The position numbers and the translations under genes were made by a program. From DTU018 sp029550685 (GTDB lineage Bacteria; Bacillota; Syntrophomonadia; Syntrophomonadales; Syntrophomonadaceae): a stretch of 64,000 nt of DNA. Below the pieces are notes generated by a model. That model was not told where the DNA came from, made no database searches, and saw only the letters and a list, made by a program, of their open reading frames with translations. The stretch spans positions 3,538-67,537 of the forward strand of contig DAONVO010000003.1 of NCBI GenBank assembly GCA_035412805.1, written 5' to 3'. Of the stretch, positions 8,920-17,918 are shown one piece after another; positions within the stretch are counted from its first letter, which is position 1; each line of letters begins with the position of its first letter.

Positions 8920-10170
8920 TTAACGCACCGGATGGGTGTATGACCCAATAGCCACTTCCGGTAATTCCTGCCGGATAATATTTAGAAAAGACAGCATACC
9001 TACTCCGGATTCTTGATTATTAAATAAGTTCAGCAGGTAATCAGGGTCAATGTTTAAGTTACGCAGTTGAATCATGTTTACCGGTGTTTTTCTAACGAAC
9101 TCCACCAAGGCTTCGATCTCGGACATACGATCAGTAAATCCAGGGCAAACCAGCAGATTTATAGAAACATGGATCCCCTTTTCCCGGGCTTCAGCAATGG
9201 ATTCACCTACCTGGGCAAACTTATAACCGCGGGGCCGGTGATAGCGGACATAATTATCTTCGTTAAATGAAAAAATAGTAACTCTCATGCTATCCAAGCC
9301 GGCTGCGTATAATTGGCTAAGCCCCCTGGAAAATCCGCCATTGGTATTAATATTGATGGTTCCTTTATCCGTGGCCTGGCGTATCAAACCAATGGCTTCC
9401 GCCAGGCGAGCAGCATTCAAAGAAGGTTCTCCTTCACACCCCTGACCGAAACTGATAATAGCTTCCCGGGCATATTCGAGATGATCCACAGCAATTTCGC
9501 AAATCTCCGCCACCTCAGGAACAAAATTCAAACGCTGCTGAGGAGAGACATTCCCATCGTGCCCTTCGGATATACAGCCAATACAATCTGCATTGCAGGC
9601 GGTCATGGTGGGAATCCCCCCTTCCCAGCGACGATAAAATATATTCTGGGCAGTAAAACAGCCATAGTCCAGAGAACAGAGGGCCAGGTGCCGTAATATC
9701 CTATTGTGAGGATAACGCCGCAGTTTCTGATCAATACGCTGGGGAAGACGAGGCGTATTATAATAAACCGGATGCCATTTCCGGTGTTCATCGGTCTGCA
9801 CTGCGGCGGTATATACCTGGCCATTCTTAAATCCCACCGCTGCATAACCCAGCAGGGGAAGACTCCCCGCACTGCGGCTGCTGACACAGGCAGGCCAAAG
9901 GGTTCTGGTAAATCCCTGGGGCAGCAATGCTGCGACCGCGTACGCCTTCTGTCCGCGACCGGAAGGGTCGGATTCAAAATAAGTGAGCCGGTCCTGGTCC
10001 AGTCCTACGGGAAGGCTGTAAGGCACCGTGACCAATGATGCCCCTTTAGGCAGCGGGATCATTTCCTGCTCCTCCGGTTCTACCCAGGTGGTACCGGTTC
10101 GACCCAGCATTGTCACACCAGGGTGTTCCAGCAATTCATTCTTTTCATTAGCATAGAGAACTAGAAACAT
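8920..10170 (-). CDS. Radical SAM protein of unknown function
   Basis: A 416-residue radical SAM enzyme. The 4Fe-4S cluster motif is CNADCIGC (CxxxCxxC) near residue 190. SFGQGCEGEPSL, the SAM-binding region, and a TIM-barrel-like C-terminal part with ININTNGGFS follow. The first ~180 residues match nothing I recognise and may be a substrate-binding domain. A GAGGACAT site precedes the ATG. It ends 19 bases before yhaM, so the two are probably co-transcribed, which hints at RNA or nucleotide metabolism but proves nothing. Upstream is a long repeat-filled stretch. Confidence 0.8.
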   Translation of the reverse strand: MFLVLYANEKNELLEHPGVTMLGRTGTTWVEPEEQEMIPLPKGASLVTVPYSLPVGLDQDRLTYFESDPSGRGQKAYAVAALLPQGFTRTLWPACVSSRSAGSLPLLGYAAVGFKNGQVYTAAVQTDEHRKWHPVYYNTPRLPQRIDQKLRRYPHNRILRHLALCSLDYGCFTAQNIFYRRWEGGIPTMTACNADCIGCISEGHDGNVSPQQRLNFVPEVAEICEIAVDHLEYAREAIISFGQGCEGEPSLNAARLAEAIGLIRQATDKGTININTNGGFSRGLSQLYAAGLDSMRVTIFSFNEDNYVRYHRPRGYKFAQVGESIAEAREKGIHVSINLLVCPGFTDRMSEIEALVEFVRKTPVNMIQLRNLNIDPDYLLNLFNNQESGVGMLSFLNIIRQELPEVAIGSYTHPVR

Positions 10171-10340
10171 ATATGTCCTCGCTTTCAGTATATCTATAGA
10201 CTAGCGGAAATTTATCCATAAAAAAAGCCCCCTAAGGAGCGAAGGGTGCAAATAGTACCTCAGTAATTCTGCCACGCCTACGACTCGCGATGACAACAGT
10301 CGCTCTTTAGTGCCATTGCTGTGAAATTAGTAGTCGTTGT

Positions 10341-10425
10341 GTCATCGCGAGTAGCGAAGCGACGTGGCGATCTCTTTTTCGCAGCCTGCGAGCCTCTTTT
10401 GAGATTGCTTCGCTGCGCTCGCAAT
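10341..10425 (+). repeat. Family C element, copy 1
   Basis: An 85-bp dyad. It opens with GTCATCGCGAG, then AGCGAAGCGACGTGGCGATCTC. It closes with GAGATTGCTTCGCTGCGCTC, whose complement repeats the opening. Closely matched at 38914-38999 (inverted) and 44677-44762. Confidence 0.85.
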
Positions 10426-10427
10426 TA

Positions 10428-10460
10428 TCACCTGTGGTACAGACCACGATGAACGAAAAC
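10428..10460 (+). repeat. Family D motif, copy 1
   Basis: Short repeat TCACCTG followed by about ten variable bases and CCACGATGAAYGAAAA. It sits between a C and an A element. Five other copies are found in the window, all intergenic. Confidence 0.8.
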
Positions 10461-10478
10461 ATCGCTGCATAACTGAAT

Positions 10479-10685
10479 CAGGAGTATTAGCCGGGCGAGT
10501 GACTACGACGAGCCGTTGCAACCCACGGCGAAACTGAGGGCTGCGAAGCGGAGCGAGAAACAGGATGTTTCGAGCAGCAAGTACTGAGTGCATGGATGCC
10601 GAATTACGAGCGATCCGCTTCGCACCGAAGTAAGCCGATGTGTTGCAGGTGAGGGGTCCCGGAACGAGCCGGCTAATACCCCTGC
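10479..10685 (+). repeat. Family A element, copy 2
   Basis: About 207 bp with inverted termini (CAGGAGTATTAGCCGG at left, CCGGCTAATACCCCTGC at right). The core hairpin GAAAC-AGGAT-GTTTC is at 10557-10571. A GCCGT/ACGGC stem lies before it and a CTTCG/CGAAG stem after it. Confidence 0.9.
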
Positions 10686-10770
10686 ATTCCGGTTAATACT
10701 CCTGTCAAGCCCTAGCGGAAACTTTAGCTTCCGATGGGAGGCTAAAGCCTCCCCTACGTCTGAGAGGGTA

Positions 10771-10803
10771 TTTTCATTCATCGTGGCCCGTGACACTGGT
10801 GAC
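10771..10803 (-). repeat. Family D motif, copy 2 (inverted)
   Basis: TTTTCATTCATCGTGG... is the complement of the family D consensus. Together with D1 it flanks element A2 in inverted orientation. Confidence 0.75.
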
Positions 10804-10931
10804 ATTGTTCTAAAGGACTCCCAATGTTCGCTGTCGCTCACTATTAATGTTGCGAGGAGCGCTAGCTACGCGGCAATCTCTCTTATAGCCTTTATCGACA
10901 GTCAGAGCCCCTTTAAGGCTCGGTGGTCTGT

Positions 10932-11789
10932 TTACCGGCTCAGATAATTCAGGGGATTGCACAGTTCCCCATTGTTACGGACTTCCAGGTGCACATGGGG
11001 TCCGGTGGTCCGCCCGGTCATACCTACTGTGGCAATAACCTGACCTCTAGCTACGCTCTCTCCCTGGGATACCTTGATAGTCTGCACATGGGCATAAAGG
11101 GTCTCCTTGCCGTCCGGATGCTCGATAACCACAGTTCGCCCATAAACAGATTTATAGCCGGCAAAGGTGACGGTCCCGGCGGCACAGGCTTTAATAGGAT
11201 CTCCTATTTCTCCGGCAATGTCAATGCCATGATGATATCCTGACTGGCGCCACCCATATCCGGAGGTGATCGTACCCACCAGGGGCCAGTTAAAGAGGCT
11301 GGTATAGGTCCATCCCCGGGAAGGCTGTTGAGTAACCTGAGCCACTTGGTAAGTTGAGGATGGTATGACCAACTGGTCATTAATTTTGAGATTAACCGGA
11401 TTCTTGCTGGGATTAGCTGCTTTTAAGCTGGTCAGGCTCACTTTGTAGCGGGCGGCGATATCCCACATGGTTTCCCCAGGGCGGATCACATGCAGGCGCT
11501 GACCAGATCCCGGGATCTGAAGAGTCTGGCCAATTTTAAGAATGCTGTTTCGGTTTAAATTATTTATCGAGGTTAGAGTTTGTATATCAACATTGAAACT
11601 TCTGGATATATCCCAGAGCGTATCACCTTTTTGTACCTGGTAGTACCTGACCTGGCTGTCCACCGCCACAGCTCTTGAGCCGCCGGCTGGAATGAAATTG
11701 CCCTGGTTTAATCCAGCCCAGACCGGAGCTGCCAGGATTCCTGTGCAGAGTACACCCAACACAAGGGATCCTACCCATCGTTTATACAC
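10932..11789 (-). CDS. Secreted LysM/M23 peptidoglycan endopeptidase
   Basis: A 285-residue cell-wall hydrolase. A signal peptide ending near PVWA is followed by two LysM peptidoglycan-binding modules (YYQVQKGDTLWDISRSF and LHVIRPGETMWDIAARY). The last part is an M23 zinc endopeptidase domain with GYHHGIDIAG and GPHVHLEV supplying His/Asp/His ligands. GTG at 11789 is favoured because GAGGTGG lies six bases before it; ATG at 11804 has no clear ribosome site. Located just after the rho terminator; LysM-M23 proteins of this kind often act in sporulation or wall turnover (inference). Confidence 0.9.
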   Translation of the reverse strand: MYKRWVGSLVLGVLCTGILAAPVWAGLNQGNFIPAGGSRAVAVDSQVRYYQVQKGDTLWDISRSFNVDIQTLTSINNLNRNSILKIGQTLQIPGSGQRLHVIRPGETMWDIAARYKVSLTSLKAANPSKNPVNLKINDQLVIPSSTYQVAQVTQQPSRGWTYTSLFNWPLVGTITSGYGWRQSGYHHGIDIAGEIGDPIKACAAGTVTFAGYKSVYGRTVVIEHPDGKETLYAHVQTIKVSQGESVARGQVIATVGMTGRTTGPHVHLEVRNNGELCNPLNYLSR

Positions 11790-11818
11790 GATTTTCCACC
11801 TCATTTCTTATCAGGCAC

Positions 11819-11847
11819 AAAAAAAATAAGGGCCTGTGCCCTTATTT
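11819..11847 (-). terminator. Strong rho-independent terminator after rho
   Basis: A ten-base stem AAATAAGGGC/GCCCTTATTT around a four-base loop, followed on the minus strand by eight Ts. It lies between the rho stop and the LysM gene. Confidence 0.9.
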
Positions 11848-11874
11848 TTGACCAATTTTAGGCAAGATATACTT

Positions 11875-13161
11875 CTAGTTAACTCCCCGCACCCCATTGG
11901 CTTTGCCGAATACCAGAGGAGCAGCTCGGACCAGGTCCTTGTTGGATTTAGTCTTTTTCAGGGTATCCAGCATGATCTGCATAGTATCTACCGGATTATA
12001 CTCACTGAAATAATTGCGTAAATGCCAGCTAAGTTCCAATTCTTCACTGGTAAGGAGCAGTTCTTCTTTGCGGGTACCACTACGCTTCAGATCTATAGCT
12101 GGGAAAATGCGCCTTTCCGCCAGCTTACGATCCAAAACCAATTCCATGTTGCCCCGGCCTTTAAATTCCTCAAAAATAACTTCGTCCATGCGGGAACCGG
12201 TTTCCACTAAAGCCGTAGCGATAATGGTCAGACTGCCACCTTCTTCAATGTTACGGGCAGCACCGAAAAACCGCTTGGGTTTGTCTAGCGAAGCCGGGTC
12301 AATACCACCTGACAGGGTACGTCCGCTGGGTGGAACCACCAGGTTATGAGCCCGCGCCAGCCTGGTGACGCTGTCCATCAGTATAACCACGTCTTTCTTG
12401 TGTTCCACCAGTCGTTTAGCTCGTTCCAGCACCATGTCGGTTACCTTGACATGGTTCTCGGGTGGTTCGTCGAAGGTAGAGGCTACTACTTCTGCTTTGG
12501 TAGAACGCTGCATATCAGTAACTTCTTCCGGTCGTTCATCCACCAGGAGAATGATTACTTCCATCTCCGGGTGATTAGCAGTAATACCCTGGGCAATTTT
12601 TTGCAGCAAAATGGTTTTGCCTGCTTTAGGGGGAGCGACAATAAGACCGCGCTGCCCTTTACCTATAGGGGCAATTAAGTCAATAACCCGGGTGGATAAC
12701 TCCTTGGAGTCTGTTTCCAAAACAATTCGTTCCGTAGGGTATAGCGGGGTAAGAGCATCGAAGTGTATTCTTTTGGCGGAATCTTCCGGAGGAAATTCAT
12801 TGACATTTTCCACTTTTAATAAAGCAAAGAACCGTTCATTATCCTTGGGGGATCGCACCTGACCAGCTACCCGGTCCCCGGTGCGCAGTTCAAATTTGCG
12901 AATCTGGGAAGGAGAAACATATATATCATCCTGGCTGGGCAAATAGGCAAAGGGTCTTAGAAAGCCGTAGCCATCAGGCATGATTTCCAAAACACCTTGG
13001 GCCTGCAGCAACTCATCAGAATGAGTTAAAGCCTTGGTTATTTCAAATATTAATTCTTTTTTACGCAGCTTGGAATAACCGGTCAGATTTATCTCCCGGG
13101 CAATTTGATACAATTCCAAGATAGTCTTATTTTCCAATTCGGATATATTTACGTTAGCCAA
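11875..13161 (-). CDS. rho: Transcription termination factor Rho
   Basis: Hexameric RNA helicase that ends transcription. An N-terminal Rho-N helical domain ([16 protein letters not shown]) and a cold-shock-like RNA-binding domain (DGYGFLRP) precede the ATPase, with Walker [13 protein letters not shown] near residue 175. The Q-loop and R-loop regions follow ([31 protein letters not shown]). TTG at 13161 is the start: AAGGAGG sits six bases before it and the usual [14 protein letters not shown] N-terminus follows. 428 residues, normal. It is downstream of glpX in the conserved fba-tal-glpX-rho order. Confidence 0.96.
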   Translation of the reverse strand: MANVNISELENKTILELYQIAREINLTGYSKLRKKELIFEITKALTHSDELLQAQGVLEIMPDGYGFLRPFAYLPSQDDIYVSPSQIRKFELRTGDRVAGQVRSPKDNERFFALLKVENVNEFPPEDSAKRIHFDALTPLYPTERIVLETDSKELSTRVIDLIAPIGKGQRGLIVAPPKAGKTILLQKIAQGITANHPEMEVIILLVDERPEEVTDMQRSTKAEVVASTFDEPPENHVKVTDMVLERAKRLVEHKKDVVILMDSVTRLARAHNLVVPPSGRTLSGGIDPASLDKPKRFFGAARNIEEGGSLTIIATALVETGSRMDEVIFEEFKGRGNMELVLDRKLAERRIFPAIDLKRSGTRKEELLLTSEELELSWHLRNYFSEYNPVDTMQIMLDTLKKTKSNKDLVRAAPLVFGKANGVRGVN

Positions 13162-13385
13162 TATAGTCCTCCTTCCAGATAGGTCTGGTTTAATTGTTTT
13201 TGTCAATCGGTAAAGCCTTAATACAGGTGAAAATCATGTGGTGTGAATTGATATCATATCGCAACTAATCCTGGCGGTGAGGTGCCGGTAGAAGGCAGCT
13301 TATTCATTACTTGGGTTTAGGGGGATAATAACATACCCCCCTGTATGGTGAATCAAGTTTGCAAAGAGAGTATTTCACTCCTCCC

Positions 13386-14372
13386 TTATCCTATTAGCAA
13401 TTTAATGCGATGGTCACGAAATAGAGGTTTCCGATCCAAATTGTGATTGGCCTCGATGTGTCTAATCGTCCCCGAAGTACTGCGCATGACCAGAGTCTGA
13501 GTTACGGCCCGGCGTTTATTATAGCGAACTCCTTTTAACAGAAAAGAGTCAGTAATACCCGTGGCTACGAAAATTACATCATCAGAAGCTACCAATTCAT
13601 CAATGGTGAACAGGCGATCTACCTGACTAATGCCCATTTCATGGCAACGCTGTACTTCACTTTCCTCCTCTGGACACAGCCGGGCTTGAAAGTCTCCTCC
13701 CAGACACTTAAGGGCGGCAGCGGTTATTACTCCTTCGGGAGCACCGCCAATTCCCATTAAAATATCTACTCCGGAATTTTCATAGGCAGCAGCCACTCCA
13801 GGTGAAACATCTCCATCACTGATCAATTTTATACGTGCTCCCGCCCGGCGTATATCTTCAATTAACTGCTGATGACGCGGCCGATCCAGAATAACCACTG
13901 TAACTTCACTTATCAATTTATCCAGTGCCCGGGCTACTTCCCGCAGATTTTCCTTCACCGGAGCATCCAAGTGCACTCTGCCCTTGCATGCCGGGCCTAC
14001 AGCGATTTTGTCCATATACATATCGGGAGCATGTAATAATGAATGGCGGGGAGCTGCAGCCAGAACGGCGATAGCCCCTGTTAATCCTTTAGCTACAATG
14101 TTAGTACCTTCCAATGGATCAACGGCAATGTCTACTTCCGGGGGAGTACCGTTCCCTACTCTTTCACCGATATAAAGCATGGGAGCTTCATCCATCTCCC
14201 CCTCACCAATAACAACAGTACCATCAACTGATACGGTATCAAACATAACCCGCATAGCTGTTACAGCGGCTTCATCGGCAGCTTCCTTGTCGCCTTTGCC
14301 TACCCAGCAGGCTGCAGACAATGCTGCCGCTTCGGTCACTCGAGCGAATTCCAGCGCCAGTTCCCGTTCCAA
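13386..14372 (-). CDS. glpX: Class II fructose-1,6-bisphosphatase GlpX
   Basis: Hydrolyses fructose-1,6-bisphosphate in gluconeogenesis, needed by an organism that grows on fatty acids. Metal-binding and catalytic segments VIGEGEMDEAP near residue 55, DPLEGTN near 86 and GIGGAPEGVITAAALK near 205 are intact. 328 residues, typical. Start is TTG with GGGGAGG seven bases before. It follows tal by 23 bases and sits in the spo0F-fba-tal-glpX run. The 180 bases before rho hold only a G5/C5 dyad of unclear meaning. Confidence 0.95.
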   Translation of the reverse strand: MERELALEFARVTEAAALSAACWVGKGDKEAADEAAVTAMRVMFDTVSVDGTVVIGEGEMDEAPMLYIGERVGNGTPPEVDIAVDPLEGTNIVAKGLTGAIAVLAAAPRHSLLHAPDMYMDKIAVGPACKGRVHLDAPVKENLREVARALDKLISEVTVVILDRPRHQQLIEDIRRAGARIKLISDGDVSPGVAAAYENSGVDILMGIGGAPEGVITAAALKCLGGDFQARLCPEEESEVQRCHEMGISQVDRLFTIDELVASDDVIFVATGITDSFLLKGVRYNKRRAVTQTLVMRSTSGTIRHIEANHNLDRKPLFRDHRIKLLIG

Positions 14373-14395
14373 CTTTAGACCTCCCCTGTTTCAAG

Positions 14396-15037
14396 CTAAA
14401 ACGCCTTTTTCCAATCTGCCATAAACTTTTCAATCCCAGCATCGGTGAGAGGGTGTTTCACCATTTGCTTAATAACCTGGTATGGAACAGTAGCTATATG
14501 AGAACCCAGAAGTGCTGCCTGCACGACATGCATGGGATGACGAATGCTGGCGGCAATTACCTCTGTTTGAAACATATACTGATCAAAAATGGTGAGTATT
14601 TCACTCAAAAGGGTCAATCCGTCATTCCCGTAATCATCGACCCGACCTAAGAAAGGACTGACATAGGCTGCTCCCGCTCGAGCAGCCAACAAGGCCTGAT
14701 TGGCGGAGAATATCAGAGTGGCGTTGGTAGGGATTCCTTTTTTCTTTAGGGAACTTATGGCCTTCAGCCCTGCTTCCGTAAGAGGGATTTTGATTACCAC
14801 ATTGGGATGGATAGCAGCCAGCTCTTCTCCCTCACGAACCATTTCCTCATACTCTAAGGAGATGACTTCAGCGCTGATAGGTCCATCTACTACTTTGCAT
14901 ATTTCCTGAATAACTTCCCTGTAATCCCTTTTTTCCTTAGCTACCAGAGAGGGGTTAGTGGTGACCCCAGCCAGGAACCCCATTTCATTAATCTCTTTTA
15001 CTTCATCTATATTAGCAGAGTCAATAAAAATTCGCAA
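14396..15037 (-). CDS. tal: Transaldolase, short (TalC/FSA) type
   Basis: 213-residue class I aldolase of the transaldolase / fructose-6-phosphate aldolase group. [15 protein letters not shown] and [12 protein letters not shown] are the family start; the Schiff-base lysine is in [15 protein letters not shown] near residue 83. Short forms in Firmicutes generally act as transaldolases, but the choice between transaldolase and F6P aldolase cannot be settled here. TTG start, GGAGG seven bases before. Its neighbours fba and glpX place it in sugar-phosphate interconversion. Confidence 0.92.
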   Translation of the reverse strand: MRIFIDSANIDEVKEINEMGFLAGVTTNPSLVAKEKRDYREVIQEICKVVDGPISAEVISLEYEEMVREGEELAAIHPNVVIKIPLTEAGLKAISSLKKKGIPTNATLIFSANQALLAARAGAAYVSPFLGRVDDYGNDGLTLLSEILTIFDQYMFQTEVIAASIRHPMHVVQAALLGSHIATVPYQVIKQMVKHPLTDAGIEKFMADWKKAF

Positions 15038-15089
15038 AGATAAACCTCCTTTATTCCCTCCCTTAAGCTGTCTGGATTAGATGGTTTTT

Positions 15090-15944
15090 TTACGCTTGAC
15101 CAGAACTGCCGAACACCCTGATCTTTTCACGAATAATTTCTACCGCAGCCTGGCGGGCCGGTCCCAGTATCTTGCGCGGGTCAATTTCCCCGGGCTTTTC
15201 TTCGATAACACGGCGCATTTCATTGACAAATGCCTCGCGGATGTTTGTATCAATGTTGACTTTACGAATCCCCAGCTGAATCGCCTGACGAATCGCGTCG
15301 TCAGGTACGCCAGATGAACCGTGCAGGACCAGGGGAATGTTGACCAGATTCCTGATTTTTTCTAGGCGGGTAAAATCAAGTTTGGGTTCTCCCTTATAGC
15401 GTCCGTGAGCTGTGCCGATGGCTATAGCCAGGCAGTCCACACCGGTTTGCTCTACAAAATAGCGGGCTTCTTCCGGATCAGTGAACATGGCTTCCCGCTC
15501 ATCTACATGAACATTATCCTCGGTCCCTCCTATTTTACCCAATTCAGCCTCCACCGATACTCCAATAGGCCGGGCCATAGCGATAACCTGCCTGGTCACC
15601 GCAATATTTTCTTCCAGCGGATGCTTGCTGCCATCATACATTACCGAAGTAAAGCCGCTGCGGATACAGCGTACTACCTGGTCAAAATCAGTACCGTGAT
15701 CCAAGTGCAGTGCAACGGGAACCGAAGCTTCCCGGGCAGCAATGGTCACCATCTGGGTGATATACTCCAAGCCTGCGTAGCTGATGGCACCCTGACTGGC
15801 CTGCATAATCACTGGAGATTTTTCCAATTCTGCTGCGGTGACAATAGCTTGAACAATCTCCATATTATTGGCGTTGAATGCTCCCACCGCATATCCTTTT
15901 TGGTCAGCCTTCGACAGTAGTTCGTGAACGGAAACTAATGGCAT
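15090..15944 (-). CDS. fba: Class II fructose-bisphosphate aldolase
   Basis: Zinc aldolase cleaving or forming fructose-1,6-bisphosphate. MPLVSVHELL is the usual start, with GAGGTGA ahead; the upstream GTG at 15953 lacks a site. Metal ligands and catalytic residues lie in ALHLDHGTDF (near residue 80), SVEAELGKIGG and AIAIGTAHGRYKG. VLHGSSGVPDDAI holds the phosphate-binding part. 284 residues. Co-directional with tal and glpX, and downstream of spo0F after about 20 bases. Confidence 0.95.
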   Translation of the reverse strand: MPLVSVHELLSKADQKGYAVGAFNANNMEIVQAIVTAAELEKSPVIMQASQGAISYAGLEYITQMVTIAAREASVPVALHLDHGTDFDQVVRCIRSGFTSVMYDGSKHPLEENIAVTRQVIAMARPIGVSVEAELGKIGGTEDNVHVDEREAMFTDPEEARYFVEQTGVDCLAIAIGTAHGRYKGEPKLDFTRLEKIRNLVNIPLVLHGSSGVPDDAIRQAIQLGIRKVNIDTNIREAFVNEMRRVIEEKPGEIDPRKILGPARQAAVEIIREKIRVFGSSGQA

Positions 15945-15965
15945 TGTTCTCACCTCTTTGTATTA

Positions 15966-16337
15966 TTACGACACCTTATCCATAACTAATTCATTTACCA
16001 GATCCCGCAGGCTTAAAATATCAAAAGGCTTGGTTATACACCGTTTAACACCCGCCTCCAGGGCTTTTTTAACCACATCCATTTCCCCGTAAGCGGTCAT
16101 CATAATTATTATCATGTCCGGAAATTGTTTCAGAATTAATGTTGAGGATTCCAGCCCGTTCATATTGGGCATTTTCATATCCATCAGGACAATATCGGGA
16201 ATAATTTCTTGCACCATATTGATGGCTTCCAAACCATCTGAGGCGATGTATACGCTCCACCCTTCCTTCTTAAACAATTCCTCTAGAAGACGTCGTACTC
16301 CTTTTTGATCGTCAACAATAAGAATTTTATTAGGCAT
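15966..16337 (-). CDS. spo0F: Spo0F-type response regulator
   Basis: A stand-alone receiver domain of 123 residues. ILIVDDQKGVRRLLEEL supplies the acidic pocket, DIVLMDMKMPNMNG the phosphorylated Asp, MMTAYGE the switch Thr, and CITKPFD the conserved Lys. Single-domain Spo0F relays phosphate in the sporulation phosphorelay; its position beside fba is the same as in Bacillus. ATG at 16337 is chosen for GGGGGGAG seven bases before it; the frame continues upstream but lacks homology. Whether this organism sporulates is not shown here. Confidence 0.9.
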   Translation of the reverse strand: MPNKILIVDDQKGVRRLLEELFKKEGWSVYIASDGLEAINMVQEIIPDIVLMDMKMPNMNGLESSTLILKQFPDMIIIMMTAYGEMDVVKKALEAGVKRCITKPFDILSLRDLVNELVMDKVS

Positions 16338-16420
16338 ACTACTCCCCCCCAGGATCGGTTTCCCCATACCTAATTCGGCAGAGCGAAAACTATATCCTGC
16401 CTTTCGCAGGAAAATTTTGG

Positions 16421-16993
16421 TTAATTCATACCTGACAACACCACAACCACCAAACTTGTGATCATTATTAATGTAAACAGGCCTGGTAACACCATAATCA
16501 GAATCGCTTGGCCAGTTGTAACCTGTAGGGATTCTCTTACGCCTATTACTTGTAATATCAGGACCCACACCATAGCCAATAACGCTAATATCGACCCCAG
16601 CCACTCCTGTCCAGCCAGGGAAAAAGCATAATGGATCGGGGGCCCTAAAATACCGGGGACTGATGCATAGCATAAGGTTACCAGTATCCCGCCGGCATTG
16701 AATTTGCCGTAAATTATCTCGCTAATTAACGATAATAACCCGCTTATTACCAGCAGCAGCAGGACTGACAGGAATGTTCCCAAGATGTTAAACATCCATA
16801 CCGCATTGGCAGGAAGTATTTCCAGAGCTTCATTGTCATTGTAAACCATTAAAGCCTGTTCAAAAATGAGGCTGAGCAGGGTTACGGCCAAAAAAATCAG
16901 CAGAGCTCTGCCATAGGGTTTCTGGACCGCCAAAGTACGCAAAGTGGTCACCGGTTCGAAAAGCACCCCATAAATTGATTCCGTAACAGACAA
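16421..16993 (-). CDS. Yip1-family membrane protein
   Basis: 190 residues with about five hydrophobic helices, starting MSVTESIYGVLFEPVTTLR, which is characteristic of bacterial Yip1/YIP1-domain proteins. Their function in bacteria is not established. TTG start preceded by AGGAG. It lies 19 bases downstream of sppA and shares its orientation, so is probably in that operon. Confidence 0.75.
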   Translation of the reverse strand: MSVTESIYGVLFEPVTTLRTLAVQKPYGRALLIFLAVTLLSLIFEQALMVYNDNEALEILPANAVWMFNILGTFLSVLLLLVISGLLSLISEIIYGKFNAGGILVTLCYASVPGILGPPIHYAFSLAGQEWLGSILALLAMVWVLILQVIGVRESLQVTTGQAILIMVLPGLFTLIMITSLVVVVLSGMN

Positions 16994-17012
16994 ACAAACT
17001 CCTCCCTAATCA

Positions 17013-17918
17013 TTACTGGTAGCGCAGCTCCATGAAATGGCCTGGAACCTGTTCTGACAGTTCTGCTAGGACACCAAGGCCCAGGCTTTTCCAAAAACCG
17101 GTTCCATTCAATATTTCGACCGGGCTGTCTTCTGATAACCCGGCTGACTTACGGGCTTGAGCCAGGGCATCATAATAATTGCCAATCCCATCGACCAGTC
17201 CCAGCTCTAAAGCCTGCCGGCCGGAAATAATACGTCCATCCGCCACTTCCAACAGTTTTTCCTGGGTGATTTTCCCAGCGCGGCCTTTCAGGACCTGATC
17301 CAGGAATTGATCATAAGAATCACCTACTATGTCCTCCAGCAATTGACGTTCTTCTTCGGTAAGATCACGAGTAGCGGAGCCCATATCCTTATGCTTGCCG
17401 CTTTTAATAACCTCTTCTTTAATCCCCAGCTTTTCATACAAACCTTCCAGATTGCTTAACTGCATAATCACCCCAATACTGCCGGTCAGAGTAGCCCCAT
17501 TGGCCATGATATAGTCGCTGCTGCAGGCAATCCAGTAACCCCCGGAAGTACATGTATCACCCATGGAAGTGATCACCTTTTTGCCCTCTTCCCGCAGGCG
17601 GTCTAACTCCCGGGCAATTTCCTGGGAGGCAACGGCACTGCCCCCCGGACTGTCTATACGCAACACCACTACTTTGATGTCCTCTCTTTCACGAGCCTGC
17701 CGGATACTCTCCATAATATCCATGGCATTAGCTGAATACCCGCTCACCAGTCCTCCGCCAGCTTCACCGCTGATAACACCGTTTATCTCTATTACTCCTA
17801 TGACAGAACTACCCATAAGTTTTCTCCCACTACCAGCATTGGTTATCCCTTGCAGGGACAGAATGGTCATAACGGCTAAAAATACTACCAGAATACCAAC
17901 CACCAGTTTTTTATTCAT
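17013..17918 (-). CDS. sppA: Signal peptide peptidase SppA
   Basis: Membrane-anchored serine protease that degrades leftover signal peptides. One N-terminal helix (VVGILVVFLAVMTIL) is followed by the S49 domain. The nucleophile Ser is in DTCTSGGYWIACSSD and the catalytic Lys in IKSGKHKDMGS, with VLRIDSPGGSA as substrate groove. 301 residues, the short bacterial form. The ATG at 17918 overlaps the end of the racemase gene; its ribosome site GGAGGAGG is inside the racemase's last codons. Confidence 0.93.
   Translation of the reverse strand: MNKKLVVGILVVFLAVMTILSLQGITNAGSGRKLMGSSVIGVIEINGVISGEAGGGLVSGYSANAMDIMESIRQAREREDIKVVVLRIDSPGGSAVASQEIARELDRLREEGKKVITSMGDTCTSGGYWIACSSDYIMANGATLTGSIGVIMQLSNLEGLYEKLGIKEEVIKSGKHKDMGSATRDLTEEERQLLEDIVGDSYDQFLDQVLKGRAGKITQEKLLEVADGRIISGRQALELGLVDGIGNYYDALAQARKSAGLSEDSPVEILNGTGFWKSLGLGVLAELSEQVPGHFMELRYQ

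Larger units (their letters stand above)
10171..10931. other. Gene-free stretch packed with repeats
   Basis: About 760 bases between the LysM/M23 gene and the radical SAM gene, with no credible gene. In order it holds a family C fragment (10270-10295), C1 (10341-10425), D1 (10428-10460), A2 (10479-10685), a stray A-type terminus reading CCGGTTAATACTCCTG (10689-10704), a hairpin around CTTTAGC (10722-10747), D2 inverted (10771-10803), and a second degenerate family C half (10849-10880). Confidence 0.85.

Noticed and set aside
10342..10841. Open frames inside family A elements beginning MHSVLAARN, which recur in three or four copies
   Set aside because: They follow the repeat and not gene logic: no ribosome site, more than one frame open across the same bases, and the DNA (inverted ends, hairpins) is better conserved than any peptide.
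13207..13385. G5/C5 dyad before rho as a terminator or attenuator
   Set aside because: The stem is short and has no T tract; not enough to call.
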